DNA of 64,000 bases from an uncultured Flavobacteriaceae bacterium. Its GTDB lineage: Bacteria; Bacteroidota; Bacteroidia; Flavobacteriales; Flavobacteriaceae. Positions 40,024 to 49,526 of this stretch are shown in pieces. A model generated the notes under the pieces. That model had not been told where the DNA came from. It saw nothing but the letters and a program-made list of their open reading frames with translations, and made no database searches. Each line of letters starts with the position of its first letter. The stretch's first letter is position 1. Made by a program: the position numbers and the translations under genes. The stretch is taken from NCBI GenBank assembly GCA_937136755.1, contig CAKZOR010000083.1:1-64000 (forward strand). The letters are read 5' to 3'.

Positions 40024-42666
40024 TTATCTGGCAAACCTGTAGGTAGCCTTTATTAGAAAAGTATTTTCTAGTTTTTGATTTAAGATCTGATCTCTCAGGC
40101 TGTACCCCAACCTATCCATAGGATTAGCAAAGCCTGTAGCGCCTTGTGACCAAACCAAAAACAGTTCAGATCCAGGAATATACTCCCATCGCATGACAAG
40201 ATTAGACCTAAATTGGACAAAAGAAAAGTCGGGATCATCGAAAGAGAAATCAGTAGTACCATTGCGATCTTGATCAATTAAATATTGGCCATTTTCTTTT
40301 GTAATCTGCTGTTGGTCGTACCAAGCTACCCTGTTGTCCAAGCGCTTGGCAGCAGCATTAGTCACATAGTTAAAATCTGAATAGACCCCATTGGCAATAA
40401 AAGGCTGTCCGTAATACTGAAGGGTGAGGTTTGGATTAATCGTATAATTTAAACGCATAGAAGTCACAAAAGAAGTCTGATCAATCGCTGCAGTAATATA
40501 ATAAGGAAGGCTATTGGCCAATCCTTGAGTTACATACTGTGTTCTTGAAGGGTTCACCTCATACTCTAACGCCAAAGACATACTCAAAGCATCTAAAGGT
40601 TGGTAGGTAAGATCTAGCCCATAACGGTCCAAAGAGAAATTATTGTCCTTTGCCTGACTCTTTACAAATCCAGCACCAACAGCCAATTTTTTACGATCGT
40701 CAGAGCCTACAGAGAAAAACATAAAATTCTCCTCAGAAAAACGCCACCTTGGCCCTCCCCTTAAAAACGCGTTGATGTTAATTAAAGGTTTATGGGTAAG
40801 CCCCATCTCAAAATTCCAATTATTAATGAAATTAACTTCACCCCTAAAGTCGTATTGAAGGCGGTTGTTATTGCCTTGAAAATCATATGTACTACTTTGA
40901 GAAAAACGAAGGGACGCACTTCTGTACCAGGAAGTTGGATTCAAAAACTGGGCCCTTAAATTAGCGAACTGTCTAATGAGGTCCGTCTCCCTTAAAAAAC
41001 CCACATCATTGAGCTCTAATTCAGGAGAGCGCCAATTCCCCCCCATACTGTATTGCCAAACACCTGCACCTTTTCCAAAAACCAACTTACCACCGGTTCC
41101 AGACAAACTGGTTTTTTCAGGATCTACACTCACATGCGTAGCGTCTGAACGCTGAAACATATGGACAATACTTTCTTGGGTTTCCCTAATAGCCTCAGGA
41201 GTTCCTTGCACCCTCGAGCCAATCACATTACCCTCAATATAATAGGTCCGGTCCTTCCATTGGTGTAAAAAATCTATACCTCCCGTATAAGCTGCCTTGT
41301 GTAAAGAAACCGCCAATGGATCTGATTGTCTATTGGTCGCTGTAAACATGGCTCCCACAAAAGACATGCGATTGTTAAAATCTTTCTGTGCACGACCCAC
41401 CAAGTAATTAGTCATAGGTTCCACCAAAGTCTCCGATCTTTGTCCATTAAGGTCAGATTCCGCATACATCCCATTGGTCACACTCTCTAAAAGACCTAGA
41501 GACCAACCGTTTTTAGTCTTACCAGAAAACTTAGCCGCTCCAAGAATAGTCGTATTATTAGGTCTATTAATATGGCCCCCTTCGGGCGCCGATGCCCCCA
41601 ACTGTGGACTCCTACCAATTCTCCTAGAATAAAAAAGATTGTCATTCCCATTGGCAAATCTAAAATCAAAGATGTTTTTGTTCTCTATAAAAAAGGGTCT
41701 TTGCTCTCTAAAAAATATCTGAAACCCATCTAAAGCAATCGCGCCCGGATCTGCCTCTACTTGACCAAAATCAGGATTTACTGTAAGGTCTAAAGTAAGG
41801 TCATTGGTAATACCAATTTTAGCGTCCAACCCTAGGTTGAGTTTAGGATCTTTTCCATCTCTGTAAGGATTGCCCTTTTGGGCTTGATAAGTATCGTATT
41901 GGCCCACTATAAAGGGCTGTATCTCTAACTGTCTTTGCGGCTCAATGTCTATAAGACCTCTTAAAGCACCAAATTCACTCACCATACCGGCAGCATTTTG
42001 AGGAATTCTATCCCATGCAGAGCGTTCTTGCGCTCTAAACAACATCCTGGAGAGTTGTAGGCCCCAAAGCTGCTCCTTAGCGTTACCAAATTTTAATTGG
42101 CTAAAGGGTATTTTCATTTCTGCAGTCCAACCTAGGCTGTCAATATTGGTGGCCACATACCAGATGGGGTTCCAGGAGTCGTCCCAATTATTACCATTCT
42201 CAGAAACAAACTCATCCCCTTTCACTCCAGCGGCAGTAACAGAAAAAGCAAATGCCGTTCTTTTATCTAAATAACTATCCAGTATAAAAGCCACTCGGTC
42301 GCCCTGAAAGCCGTCACGTCTTGAAAGACGCTTTTCAATTTTATCTGGTTCGGTGTCAAAACAACGCACCGCAACGTAAAGGTATTTAGAATCGTAGGCA
42401 ATTTTAAATTGTGTTTCTTGAGCAGGAGAAGTATTCTCATCGGGCATTTGCTCAATAAAGTCTGCTGTCCATGGAACAATATCCCAAATAGATTCTTTAA
42501 TAAGTCCGTCAATATCAGGGACTTTATTTAAAGGTAACCGCTGGGTCACATAAGTTTTTTGGTCATATTTAGAGGGGATAGGCACTTTTGAAACTGCAGC
42601 TCCGTCTTGTGAAAAAACTGAGAAATTAACTAGAAAAAAAAGTGCAAATAAGTATTTAAAGTGCAT
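40024..42666 (-). CDS. DUF5916-type exported protein: CBM9-like N-terminus plus outer-membrane beta-barrel; start re-placed from 42726
   Basis: MHFKYLFALFFLVNFSVFSQ signal peptide; DIDGLIKESIWDIVPWTADFIEQMPDENTSPAQETQFKIAYDSKYLYVAVRC; FFREQRPFFIENKNIF. Confidence 0.8.
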   Translation of the reverse strand: MHFKYLFALFFLVNFSVFSQDGAAVSKVPIPSKYDQKTYVTQRLPLNKVPDIDGLIKESIWDIVPWTADFIEQMPDENTSPAQETQFKIAYDSKYLYVAVRCFDTEPDKIEKRLSRRDGFQGDRVAFILDSYLDKRTAFAFSVTAAGVKGDEFVSENGNNWDDSWNPIWYVATNIDSLGWTAEMKIPFSQLKFGNAKEQLWGLQLSRMLFRAQERSAWDRIPQNAAGMVSEFGALRGLIDIEPQRQLEIQPFIVGQYDTYQAQKGNPYRDGKDPKLNLGLDAKIGITNDLTLDLTVNPDFGQVEADPGAIALDGFQIFFREQRPFFIENKNIFDFRFANGNDNLFYSRRIGRSPQLGASAPEGGHINRPNNTTILGAAKFSGKTKNGWSLGLLESVTNGMYAESDLNGQRSETLVEPMTNYLVGRAQKDFNNRMSFVGAMFTATNRQSDPLAVSLHKAAYTGGIDFLHQWKDRTYYIEGNVIGSRVQGTPEAIRETQESIVHMFQRSDATHVSVDPEKTSLSGTGGKLVFGKGAGVWQYSMGGNWRSPELELNDVGFLRETDLIRQFANLRAQFLNPTSWYRSASLRFSQSSTYDFQGNNNRLQYDFRGEVNFINNWNFEMGLTHKPLININAFLRGGPRWRFSEENFMFFSVGSDDRKKLAVGAGFVKSQAKDNNFSLDRYGLDLTYQPLDALSMSLALEYEVNPSRTQYVTQGLANSLPYYITAAIDQTSFVTSMRLNYTINPNLTLQYYGQPFIANGVYSDFNYVTNAAAKRLDNRVAWYDQQQITKENGQYLIDQDRNGTTDFSFDDPDFSFVQFRSNLVMRWEYIPGSELFLVWSQGATGFANPMDRLGYSLRDQILNQKLENTFLIKATYRFAR

Positions 42667-42803
42667 GAAACTAGGGTAGGTTAAGCGGTAAAAATACCCC
42701 CCTGAATTGTAATAGGAGCAGGACACAAGAGTTTTAACATTTCCTTAAGAGTGTGAAAAATAAAAAAAAATGAACTAATTATAAAAATAATCAAAAAACA
42801 GCA

Positions 42804-42834
42804 TTTGGAATTCAACTAATTAGTTGTACATTTG
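42804..42834 (+). promoter_or_regulatory. Bacteroidetes-type promoter upstream of rplM
   Basis: TTTG (42804-42807)-N19-TACATTTG (42827-42834); spacer contains the 14-bp palindrome CAACTAATTAGTTG. Confidence 0.75.
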
Positions 42835-42881
42835 CAGCCCGATTATCGGGATTATAGTGTTTAATCAATAAAAATATTAGT

Positions 42882-43334
42882 GTGGACACATTAAGTTACA
42901 AAACTGTTTCAGCTAACAAAGCTACAGTTAACAAACAGTGGGTACTGGTAGATGCAGAAGGACAAACTTTAGGACGTTTGGCTTCTAAAATAGCTATTAT
43001 GCTTAGAGGTAAAAACAAACCTAACTACACCCCTCACGTAGATTGTGGGGACAATGTAATAGTTGTAAATGCAGAGAAAGTTACCATGACTGGTAATAAG
43101 ATGCAGACTAAAACTTACATAAGACACACTGGTTTTCCAGGGGGTCAGCGTTCTCTAACTGCTAGTGAATTATTAGCAAAGAAACCAATTGGTCTTGTAG
43201 AGAAAGCAGTAAAAGGGATGTTGCCTAAAAATAAATTGGGTGCTGATCTTTTCAGAAACTTAAAAGTATACGAAGGTACAGCGCACGGTCAAGAGGCGCA
43301 AAAACCTGTAGTAATAAACTTAGAATCATTTTAG
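42882..43334 (+). CDS. rplM: 50S ribosomal protein L13 (uL13), GTG start
   Basis: [48 protein letters not shown]. Confidence 0.98.
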   Translation: MDTLSYKTVSANKATVNKQWVLVDAEGQTLGRLASKIAIMLRGKNKPNYTPHVDCGDNVIVVNAEKVTMTGNKMQTKTYIRHTGFPGGQRSLTASELLAKKPIGLVEKAVKGMLPKNKLGADLFRNLKVYEGTAHGQEAQKPVVINLESF

Positions 43335-43336
43335 CG

Positions 43337-43723
43337 ATGGAAGTAATTCACAAAATAGGAAGAAGAAAAACAGCGGTTGCTCGTGTATACCTTACACCAG
43401 GAAACGGTAAAGTTACGATCAACAAAAGAGATCTAGAAAACTACTTTCCAACAGCTACCTTGCAGTACAAAGTGCAACAGCCTTTCGCACTTACAGGAAC
43501 AGAAGGAACTTATGACGTAAAAGTAAATGTATATGGTGGTGGTATCACTGGCCAAGCAGAAGCAGTGCGTTTAGCGATCTCTAGAGCCTTGTGTGACATT
43601 GATGCTGAAAACAGATTGACACTTAAGCCAGAAGGACTCTTAACTAGAGACCCAAGAATGGTAGAGCGTAAGAAATTCGGACAGAAGAAAGCCCGTAAGA
43701 AATTCCAATTCTCTAAACGTTAA
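43337..43723 (+). CDS. rpsI: 30S ribosomal protein S9 (uS9)
   Basis: [30 protein letters not shown]...[24 protein letters not shown]. Confidence 0.98.
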   Translation: MEVIHKIGRRKTAVARVYLTPGNGKVTINKRDLENYFPTATLQYKVQQPFALTGTEGTYDVKVNVYGGGITGQAEAVRLAISRALCDIDAENRLTLKPEGLLTRDPRMVERKKFGQKKARKKFQFSKR

Positions 43724-43742
43724 TCGTTTATACTATAAATTT

Positions 43743-43764
43743 AAGGCCTTATTCGTAAGGCCTT
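43743..43764 (+). terminator. Hairpin with TTCG loop downstream of rpsI
   Basis: AAGGCCTTA-TTCG-TAAGGCCTT, perfect 9-bp stem; weak T tract after it. Confidence 0.6.
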
Positions 43765-43783
43765 TATATGTTCTTAAAAGTAT

Positions 43784-43800
43784 CCTCCCATCTTGGGAGG
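43784..43800 (+). promoter_or_regulatory. Second hairpin in the rpsI-rpsB intergenic region
   Basis: CCTCCCA-TCT-TGGGAGG, 7-bp perfect stem followed by TCTTTATTAT. Confidence 0.5.
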
Positions 43801-43906
43801 TCTTTATTATAAATAAGTTGTTATCTGGATAAACCAGAAACTAGTTTAGCATCTAAATGCTGCTTTGTAGCATTGCTAATCCAACAGAAAGTAAACTAAG
43901 TAAAAA

Positions 43907-44818
43907 ATGGCAAACAAAATTGAAGTTAAAGACCTATTAGAGGCTGGGGTGCATTTCGGTCACCTTACAAGAAAATGGAATCCAAGCATGGCTCCCTACA
44001 TCTACATGGAGCGTAATGGGATTCACGTAATTAACCTTTACAAAACTGCTGCTAAAATTGAAGAAGCTAACGAAGCATTAAAGAAAATTGCTGCCTCTGG
44101 TAGAAAAATTCTTTTCGTAGCAACTAAAAAACAAGCAAAAGACATTGTGGCTGAAAAAGCGGCTAATGTAAATATGCCTTACATCACAGAAAGATGGCCA
44201 GGCGGTATGTTAACTAACTTTGTGACTATTAGAAAAGCTGTTAAAAAAATGGCTACTATTGATCGCATGAAAAAAGACGGTACCTTTTTAACCCTTTCTA
44301 AGAAAGAGCGTTTACAGGTAGATCGTTTAAGAGCAAAATTAGAGAAAAACTTAGGGTCTATCTCAGACATGACTCGTTTACCAGGAGCGCTATTTGTTGT
44401 AGACACCATGAGAGAGCACATTGCAGTGAAAGAAGCTTTAAAGCTTAACATTCCAATCTTTGCCATGGTAGATACCAACTCTGACCCAAAACAAATAGAC
44501 TACGTGATTCCATCTAACGATGACGCATCTAAATCTATCGAAGCAATCTTAAGCCATGTTACTGGTGCTGTTGCAGAAGGTTTATCTGAAAGAAAATCAG
44601 AAAAGACTGCAGAAAAAGAAGGTGCATCTGAAGCAAAAGAAGCAGCTCCAAAAGCTGAAGCAGCTCCAAAAACTGAGGCCGCTCCAAAAGCTGAAGCAGC
44701 TCCTGCAGAAGATCTAAACAGCAAAACTGTTGCTGAATTAAAAGAAATGGCCACTGCAAAAGGAGTTCAAGGTATTTCTAGCATGAAGAAAGCAGATTTA
44801 GTAGCTGCATTAAGTTAA
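43907..44818 (+). CDS. rpsB: 30S ribosomal protein S2 (uS2) with C-terminal linker and Rho_N/SAP-like domain
   Basis: LLEAGVHFGHLTRKWNPSMAPYIYMERNGIHVINL; C-terminus AEAAPKTEAAPKAEAAPAEDLNSKTVAELKEMATAKGVQGISSMKKADLVAALS. Confidence 0.98.
   Translation: MANKIEVKDLLEAGVHFGHLTRKWNPSMAPYIYMERNGIHVINLYKTAAKIEEANEALKKIAASGRKILFVATKKQAKDIVAEKAANVNMPYITERWPGGMLTNFVTIRKAVKKMATIDRMKKDGTFLTLSKKERLQVDRLRAKLEKNLGSISDMTRLPGALFVVDTMREHIAVKEALKLNIPIFAMVDTNSDPKQIDYVIPSNDDASKSIEAILSHVTGAVAEGLSERKSEKTAEKEGASEAKEAAPKAEAAPKTEAAPKAEAAPAEDLNSKTVAELKEMATAKGVQGISSMKKADLVAALS
44645..44698 (+). repeat. 3 x 18-bp tandem repeat inside rpsB encoding APK(A/T)EA units
   Basis: GCTCCAAAAGCTGAAGCA / GCTCCAAAAACTGAGGCC / GCTCCAAAAGCTGAAGCA. 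Confidence 0.85.
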
Positions 44819-44839
44819 TCTAAAGTAAATCATAAGAAC

Positions 44840-45664
44840 ATGGCAAATATTACTGCTGCAGAAGTAAACAAATTAAGAAAAACTACCGGTGCCGGTATGA
44901 TGGACTGTAAGAAAGCCTTAGTAGAAGCTGAGGGTAACTTTGATACAGCTATTGAAATATTACGTAAAAAAGGACAAAAAGTAGCGGCCAAAAGAGCAGA
45001 CAGAGAATCTTCTGAAGGGGCTGCTATTGCAGTGCTAAATGCAGACAACACTCAAGGGGTTGCTATTTCATTAAACTGTGAGACTGACTTTGTTGCTAAA
45101 AATGATTCTTTTGTATCATTGGCAACTGAATTGGCTTCTCTAGCCCTAAACTTTGATTCAAAAGAGGCCTTTTTAGCCACTGAATTCAAAGGAATGACTG
45201 TTCAGGAAAAATTAACTGAACAAACTGGTGTTATTGGGGAGAAAATAGAAGTGGGTAGCTTTGAAAAATTAAGTGCACCTTTCGTTGGAAGCTATATTCA
45301 CGCTGGTAACAAAATTGCTACATTAGTAGGATTGTCTGCTGCCCCTGCCGGAGCAGATGTTATTGCTAAAGACGTAGCCATGCAAGCAGCTGCTATGAAT
45401 CCAGTAGCCTTGAACGAAGATGGAGTAGACCAATCTATCATTGATAAAGAAATTGAGATTGCTAAGGATCAATTGCGTGAAGAAGGAAAGCCAGAAGCCA
45501 TGTTAGACAACATTGCTAAAGGTAAAATCAAAAGGTTCATGAAAGACAATACTTTGATCAATCAAGATTTTATTAAAGATTCTAAAATGAGTGTTGCACA
45601 GTATGTAAAAACTGGAGATGCAGCCTTAGAGGTTGTTTCTTTTGCTCGTGTAGCATTGGGATAA
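44840..45664 (+). CDS. tsf: Elongation factor Ts
   Basis: VNKLRKTTGAGMMDCKKALVEAEGNFDTAIEILRKKGQ. Confidence 0.98.
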   Translation: MANITAAEVNKLRKTTGAGMMDCKKALVEAEGNFDTAIEILRKKGQKVAAKRADRESSEGAAIAVLNADNTQGVAISLNCETDFVAKNDSFVSLATELASLALNFDSKEAFLATEFKGMTVQEKLTEQTGVIGEKIEVGSFEKLSAPFVGSYIHAGNKIATLVGLSAAPAGADVIAKDVAMQAAAMNPVALNEDGVDQSIIDKEIEIAKDQLREEGKPEAMLDNIAKGKIKRFMKDNTLINQDFIKDSKMSVAQYVKTGDAALEVVSFARVALG

Positions 45665-45684
45665 TCAATCCTCATTTCTTATTT

Positions 45685-45719
45685 AAAAACCCGCGTTCTC
45701 CGAACGCGGGTTTTTTTTT
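45685..45719 (+). terminator. Rho-independent terminator after tsf
   Basis: AAAAACCCGCGTTC-TCC-GAACGCGGGTTTTTTTTT. Confidence 0.95.
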
Positions 45720-45793
45720 GACTCTCATTCCATACTTAATCGTTATGCCTAAATAAATTTGATTATTTTTGTGAAACGATATTTCTCAAAAAA

Positions 45794-46501
45794 ATGCCTT
45801 ACAAAAGAATTTTACTAAAATTAAGCGGAGAAGCCCTTATGGGAGACAAGCAATACGGAATTGATCCAAAGCGTATTGCAGATTACGCTCAAGAGATCAA
45901 AGCTGTTGTAGAAAAAGGCATTGAAGTAGCCATTGTGATAGGTGGTGGTAATATTTTTAGAGGATTGGCAGCAGCGAGTAACGGAATGGATAGAGTTCAA
46001 GGAGACCATATGGGCATGCTTGCCACTGTCATAAACGGATTAGCCCTACAAAGTGCGCTAGAAGAAATTGCCGTACAAACACGCCTACAATCAGCCATTC
46101 AAATCAATGAAGTAGCAGAACCTTTTATCAGAAGACGCGCCATGAGACACTTAGAGAAAGGTCGTGTTGTTATTTTTGGAGGAGGCACTGGAAATCCATA
46201 TTTTACCACAGATTCTGCAGCCGTGCTCAGGGCCATTGAAATAGAGGCAGACGTAATTATCAAAGGAACACGTGTAGATGGTATTTACACTGCAGATCCA
46301 GAAAAAGATGTAAATGCCACTAAATTTGACAAAATTTCTTTCAATGAAGTACTGTCAAAAGGGCTGAAAGTAATGGACACCACCGCGTTTACCTTAAGTC
46401 AGGAAAATGAACTTCCGATCATTGTATTTGATATGAACAAAAAAGGAAACCTTTTAAAAATTGTTTCTGGAGAAGCCATAGGAACAGTTGTAAACTTATA
46501 A
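45794..46501 (+). CDS. pyrH: UMP kinase
   Basis: [23 protein letters not shown]...[10 protein letters not shown]. Confidence 0.98.
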   Translation: MPYKRILLKLSGEALMGDKQYGIDPKRIADYAQEIKAVVEKGIEVAIVIGGGNIFRGLAAASNGMDRVQGDHMGMLATVINGLALQSALEEIAVQTRLQSAIQINEVAEPFIRRRAMRHLEKGRVVIFGGGTGNPYFTTDSAAVLRAIEIEADVIIKGTRVDGIYTADPEKDVNATKFDKISFNEVLSKGLKVMDTTAFTLSQENELPIIVFDMNKKGNLLKIVSGEAIGTVVNL

Positions 46502-46517
46502 AAACATCGCTTTAAAG

Positions 46518-47072
46518 ATGAATGAAGAAGTAGATTTTGTATTAGACAGCGCAAAAGAAAACATGGACAAAGCCATGGTGCATTTAGAAAAATCATTTGC
46601 TAAAATCAGGGCTGGAAAAGCGAGTCCTATTATGCTTTCTACCGTTAAGGTGGATTATTATGGGTCACCCACACCTCTCTCACAAGTAGCCAATGTGAAC
46701 ACCACAGATGCCAGAACTATTTCGGTTCAGCCCTGGGAAAAGAACATGCTTCAAGAAATTGAAAAAGCCATTACAAACGCTAACTTAGGCTTTAATCCTA
46801 TGAATAATGGCGACCTAATCATAATAAACGTACCTCCATTAACAGAGGAGCGAAGAAGGGATTTGGTCAAACAAGCCAAAGCAGAAGCAGAAGATGCTAA
46901 GATTGGAGTTAGAAACGCTAGACAGGAAGCCAATAAAGAAATTAAAGTATTAGAGCTCCCGGAAGACGTAGCTAAAGATGCTGAGGCTTCGGTGCAGGAG
47001 TTGACCAACAAATACAGCAAAAAAATTGACGAACTGCTCACCGTTAAAGAAGCAGAAATCATGAAGGTGTAA
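46518..47072 (+). CDS. frr: Ribosome recycling factor
   Basis: LEKSFAKIRAGKASPIMLSTVKVDYYGSPTPLSQVANV. Confidence 0.98.
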   Translation: MNEEVDFVLDSAKENMDKAMVHLEKSFAKIRAGKASPIMLSTVKVDYYGSPTPLSQVANVNTTDARTISVQPWEKNMLQEIEKAITNANLGFNPMNNGDLIIINVPPLTEERRRDLVKQAKAEAEDAKIGVRNARQEANKEIKVLELPEDVAKDAEASVQELTNKYSKKIDELLTVKEAEIMKV

Positions 47073-47093
47073 GGCCTTTAATAAAAAAACCTC

Positions 47094-49478
47094 ATGATAG
47101 GATTCAGTACCCAAAACTTTTGGGCTACCACTGCTAGAATTATTCTTAGAAATAGGATCACTATCCTTATTGGGGTATTTCTCTTCACTATTTTTATGGC
47201 CATGCAATGGAAAAACATGCGTTTTTCCAATACAGAAGCCAACTTACTACCAGACAACCATCCTGTTAACCTAGCTTATAAAGACTTTGTTTCACGCTTT
47301 GGTGAAGAGGGCAACATTATAGCCATTGCCATAAAGGACAGCGCATTATTTGAGCTGAATAATTTTAAAAAATGGAATAGATTAAGCAAGCAATTGGCGG
47401 CATTCCCCGAGGTTATTGCCGTGCTTTCCACAGACAACTTAAAGCTATTAGAGCGATCGGAAACAGAAGGGAAGTTTGTTTTTTCTCCTTTTAAAGGAAG
47501 CCAGGCAAAAGATCAGAAAAGTTTAGATAAACACCTACAAGACCTTTATCAAAACCAGCCTTTTTATGACCAATTGCTCTTTAACAAAGAGACTGGCACA
47601 TTGAGAACTCTGGTCTATTTAGACAAGGAAATCATCAATACTTCTGTTAGGAAAGACTTTGTCCTTAGAGACCTTAAAATACTCTTAGAAGACTTCGAAG
47701 AAGACAGTGGATTAGTTCCTCATATTTCAGGCATGCCTTACATCAGGACTATGAATGCCCAAAGCATTATTGACGAAATTGGTTTATTTATATTAGGCGC
47801 CCTTGGGGTTACCTCCATCATATTTTTCTTCTTTTTCAGAAGTGTTAGGGCCACAATAATCTCCATGGTAGTGGTTATTATTGGAGTAATGTGGTCTTTT
47901 GGGGTATTGGGATTACTTGAATATGAAATCACTGTGCTTACCGCATTAATTCCTCCTTTAATCATTGTAATAGGAATTCCAAATTGTATTTTCCTCATCA
48001 ACAAATACCAACAAGAAGCGCAGAAACACGGTAATAAAGCACTCTCCTTACAGCGTGTTATTGCTAAGATTGGAAACGCCACTCTAATGACCAATGTAAC
48101 GACCGCTTCTGGATTTGCTACTTTTATCATTACAGAGAGCACCCTGTTAAAAGAGTTTGGAATTGTTGCTTCTATTAACATCATTGGAATATTTATTCTC
48201 TCCTTACTCATCATTCCTATCGTTTACTCATTCATGTCTATGCCAAAGGAAAAACACTTAAGGCATTTGAATAAAAAATGGATTGATGGCTTTGTTGGGA
48301 GCATGGAAAAAATCGTAAAAGAGCACAGAATTGCAGTTTATATTGTGTCTATCTTACTACTGATTACTAGCATTATAGGAATATATCAAATAAAAACTTC
48401 TGGAAGCCCTATCGAAGACATGCCAAAGGACAAGGCTTTCTTTAAAGATATACGCTTTTTTGAACAAGAATTCAACGCTATTATGCCCATTGAAATTGTC
48501 ATAGACACGAAGAGACCCAATGGCGTATTGAGACCTAGCAATCTCAAGCAAATGGACGCTTTAAGTCAGTTCATAGAAGAAACACCAGAGCTTTCAAAAC
48601 CTATATCGGTAGTGAATTTGGCTAAATACGCTAAACAAGCCTACTACAATAATTTACCTAAATACTACCAACTCCCTACCTCCCAAGAGAGGGGTTTTAT
48701 TTTATCTGCCGCTCAAGGTGCCAATACAGATCAGGATATACTCGAAAATTTTACAGATTCCACAGGTCAAGTGGCCAGACTTTCTACCGCAATTAAAGAT
48801 GTGGAGACCGATCAAATGGAACAGGTTGAATTAGACTTGTTAGAGAAAATAGATAAATTGTTCCCCAAAGAGCGCTACAATGTAATGCTAACAGGAAAAG
48901 CACTGCTTTTTTTAAAAGGAACAAAATACCTGATTAAAAATCTAATCATGTCATTGGCATTAGCCATCTTTCTGATCGCCTTATTTATGGCTTACCTATT
49001 TAGGTCTTTTAGAATGATTGTGATCTCTCTTATTCCTAACCTCCTCCCTTTACTGATCACTGCGGGAATGATGGGGTTTATTGGGGTACCTATAAAACCC
49101 TCTACCATATTAGTATTTAGTATTGCCTTTGGGATATCTGTAGACGACACCATTCACTTTTTAGCCAAATACCGACAAGAACTCATCGCCAATAAATGGC
49201 GCATAAAACCTTCCGTTTACGCTGCATTGAAGGAAACAGGCGTAAGTATGTTTTACACTTCAATTGTGCTGTTCTTTGGATTTTCTGTTTTTACCGTATC
49301 TAGCTTTGGCGGAACAATAGCTTTGGGGGGGCTTGTATCTGCTACATTACTTTTTGCCATGCTATCTAACTTAATCTTATTACCGGCTCTTTTATTGTCT
49401 TTGGAAAAGAGTATAGCCAATAAGCAGACACTCAAAAAACCTCAAATAGATATTTTACCAAAAGAAAGTGAAACTTAA
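47094..49478 (+). CDS. RND/MMPL family exporter (SSD-like)
   Basis: Two sets of TM segments; NTEANLLPDNHPVNLAYKDFVSRFGEEGNI; FSIAFGISVDDTIHFLAKYRQEL. Confidence 0.9.
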   Translation: MIGFSTQNFWATTARIILRNRITILIGVFLFTIFMAMQWKNMRFSNTEANLLPDNHPVNLAYKDFVSRFGEEGNIIAIAIKDSALFELNNFKKWNRLSKQLAAFPEVIAVLSTDNLKLLERSETEGKFVFSPFKGSQAKDQKSLDKHLQDLYQNQPFYDQLLFNKETGTLRTLVYLDKEIINTSVRKDFVLRDLKILLEDFEEDSGLVPHISGMPYIRTMNAQSIIDEIGLFILGALGVTSIIFFFFFRSVRATIISMVVVIIGVMWSFGVLGLLEYEITVLTALIPPLIIVIGIPNCIFLINKYQQEAQKHGNKALSLQRVIAKIGNATLMTNVTTASGFATFIITESTLLKEFGIVASINIIGIFILSLLIIPIVYSFMSMPKEKHLRHLNKKWIDGFVGSMEKIVKEHRIAVYIVSILLLITSIIGIYQIKTSGSPIEDMPKDKAFFKDIRFFEQEFNAIMPIEIVIDTKRPNGVLRPSNLKQMDALSQFIEETPELSKPISVVNLAKYAKQAYYNNLPKYYQLPTSQERGFILSAAQGANTDQDILENFTDSTGQVARLSTAIKDVETDQMEQVELDLLEKIDKLFPKERYNVMLTGKALLFLKGTKYLIKNLIMSLALAIFLIALFMAYLFRSFRMIVISLIPNLLPLLITAGMMGFIGVPIKPSTILVFSIAFGISVDDTIHFLAKYRQELIANKWRIKPSVYAALKETGVSMFYTSIVLFFGFSVFTVSSFGGTIALGGLVSATLLFAMLSNLILLPALLLSLEKSIANKQTLKKPQIDILPKESET

Positions 49479-49526
49479 GTGATTAAACTATCTTTGCCTT
49501 TTAACTGAATAGGAATACAAACAACC

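Noticed and set aside
42667-42726. Upstream start of the DUF5916-type protein given in the ORF track
   Set aside because: Met at 42666 begins a normal signal peptide MHFKYLFALFFLVNFSVFSQ; the 20-residue extension would block it.
47738-48214. 158-aa minus-strand ORF inside the RND exporter
   Set aside because: Antisense shadow ORF; the plus-strand RND/MMPL frame is clearly the real gene.
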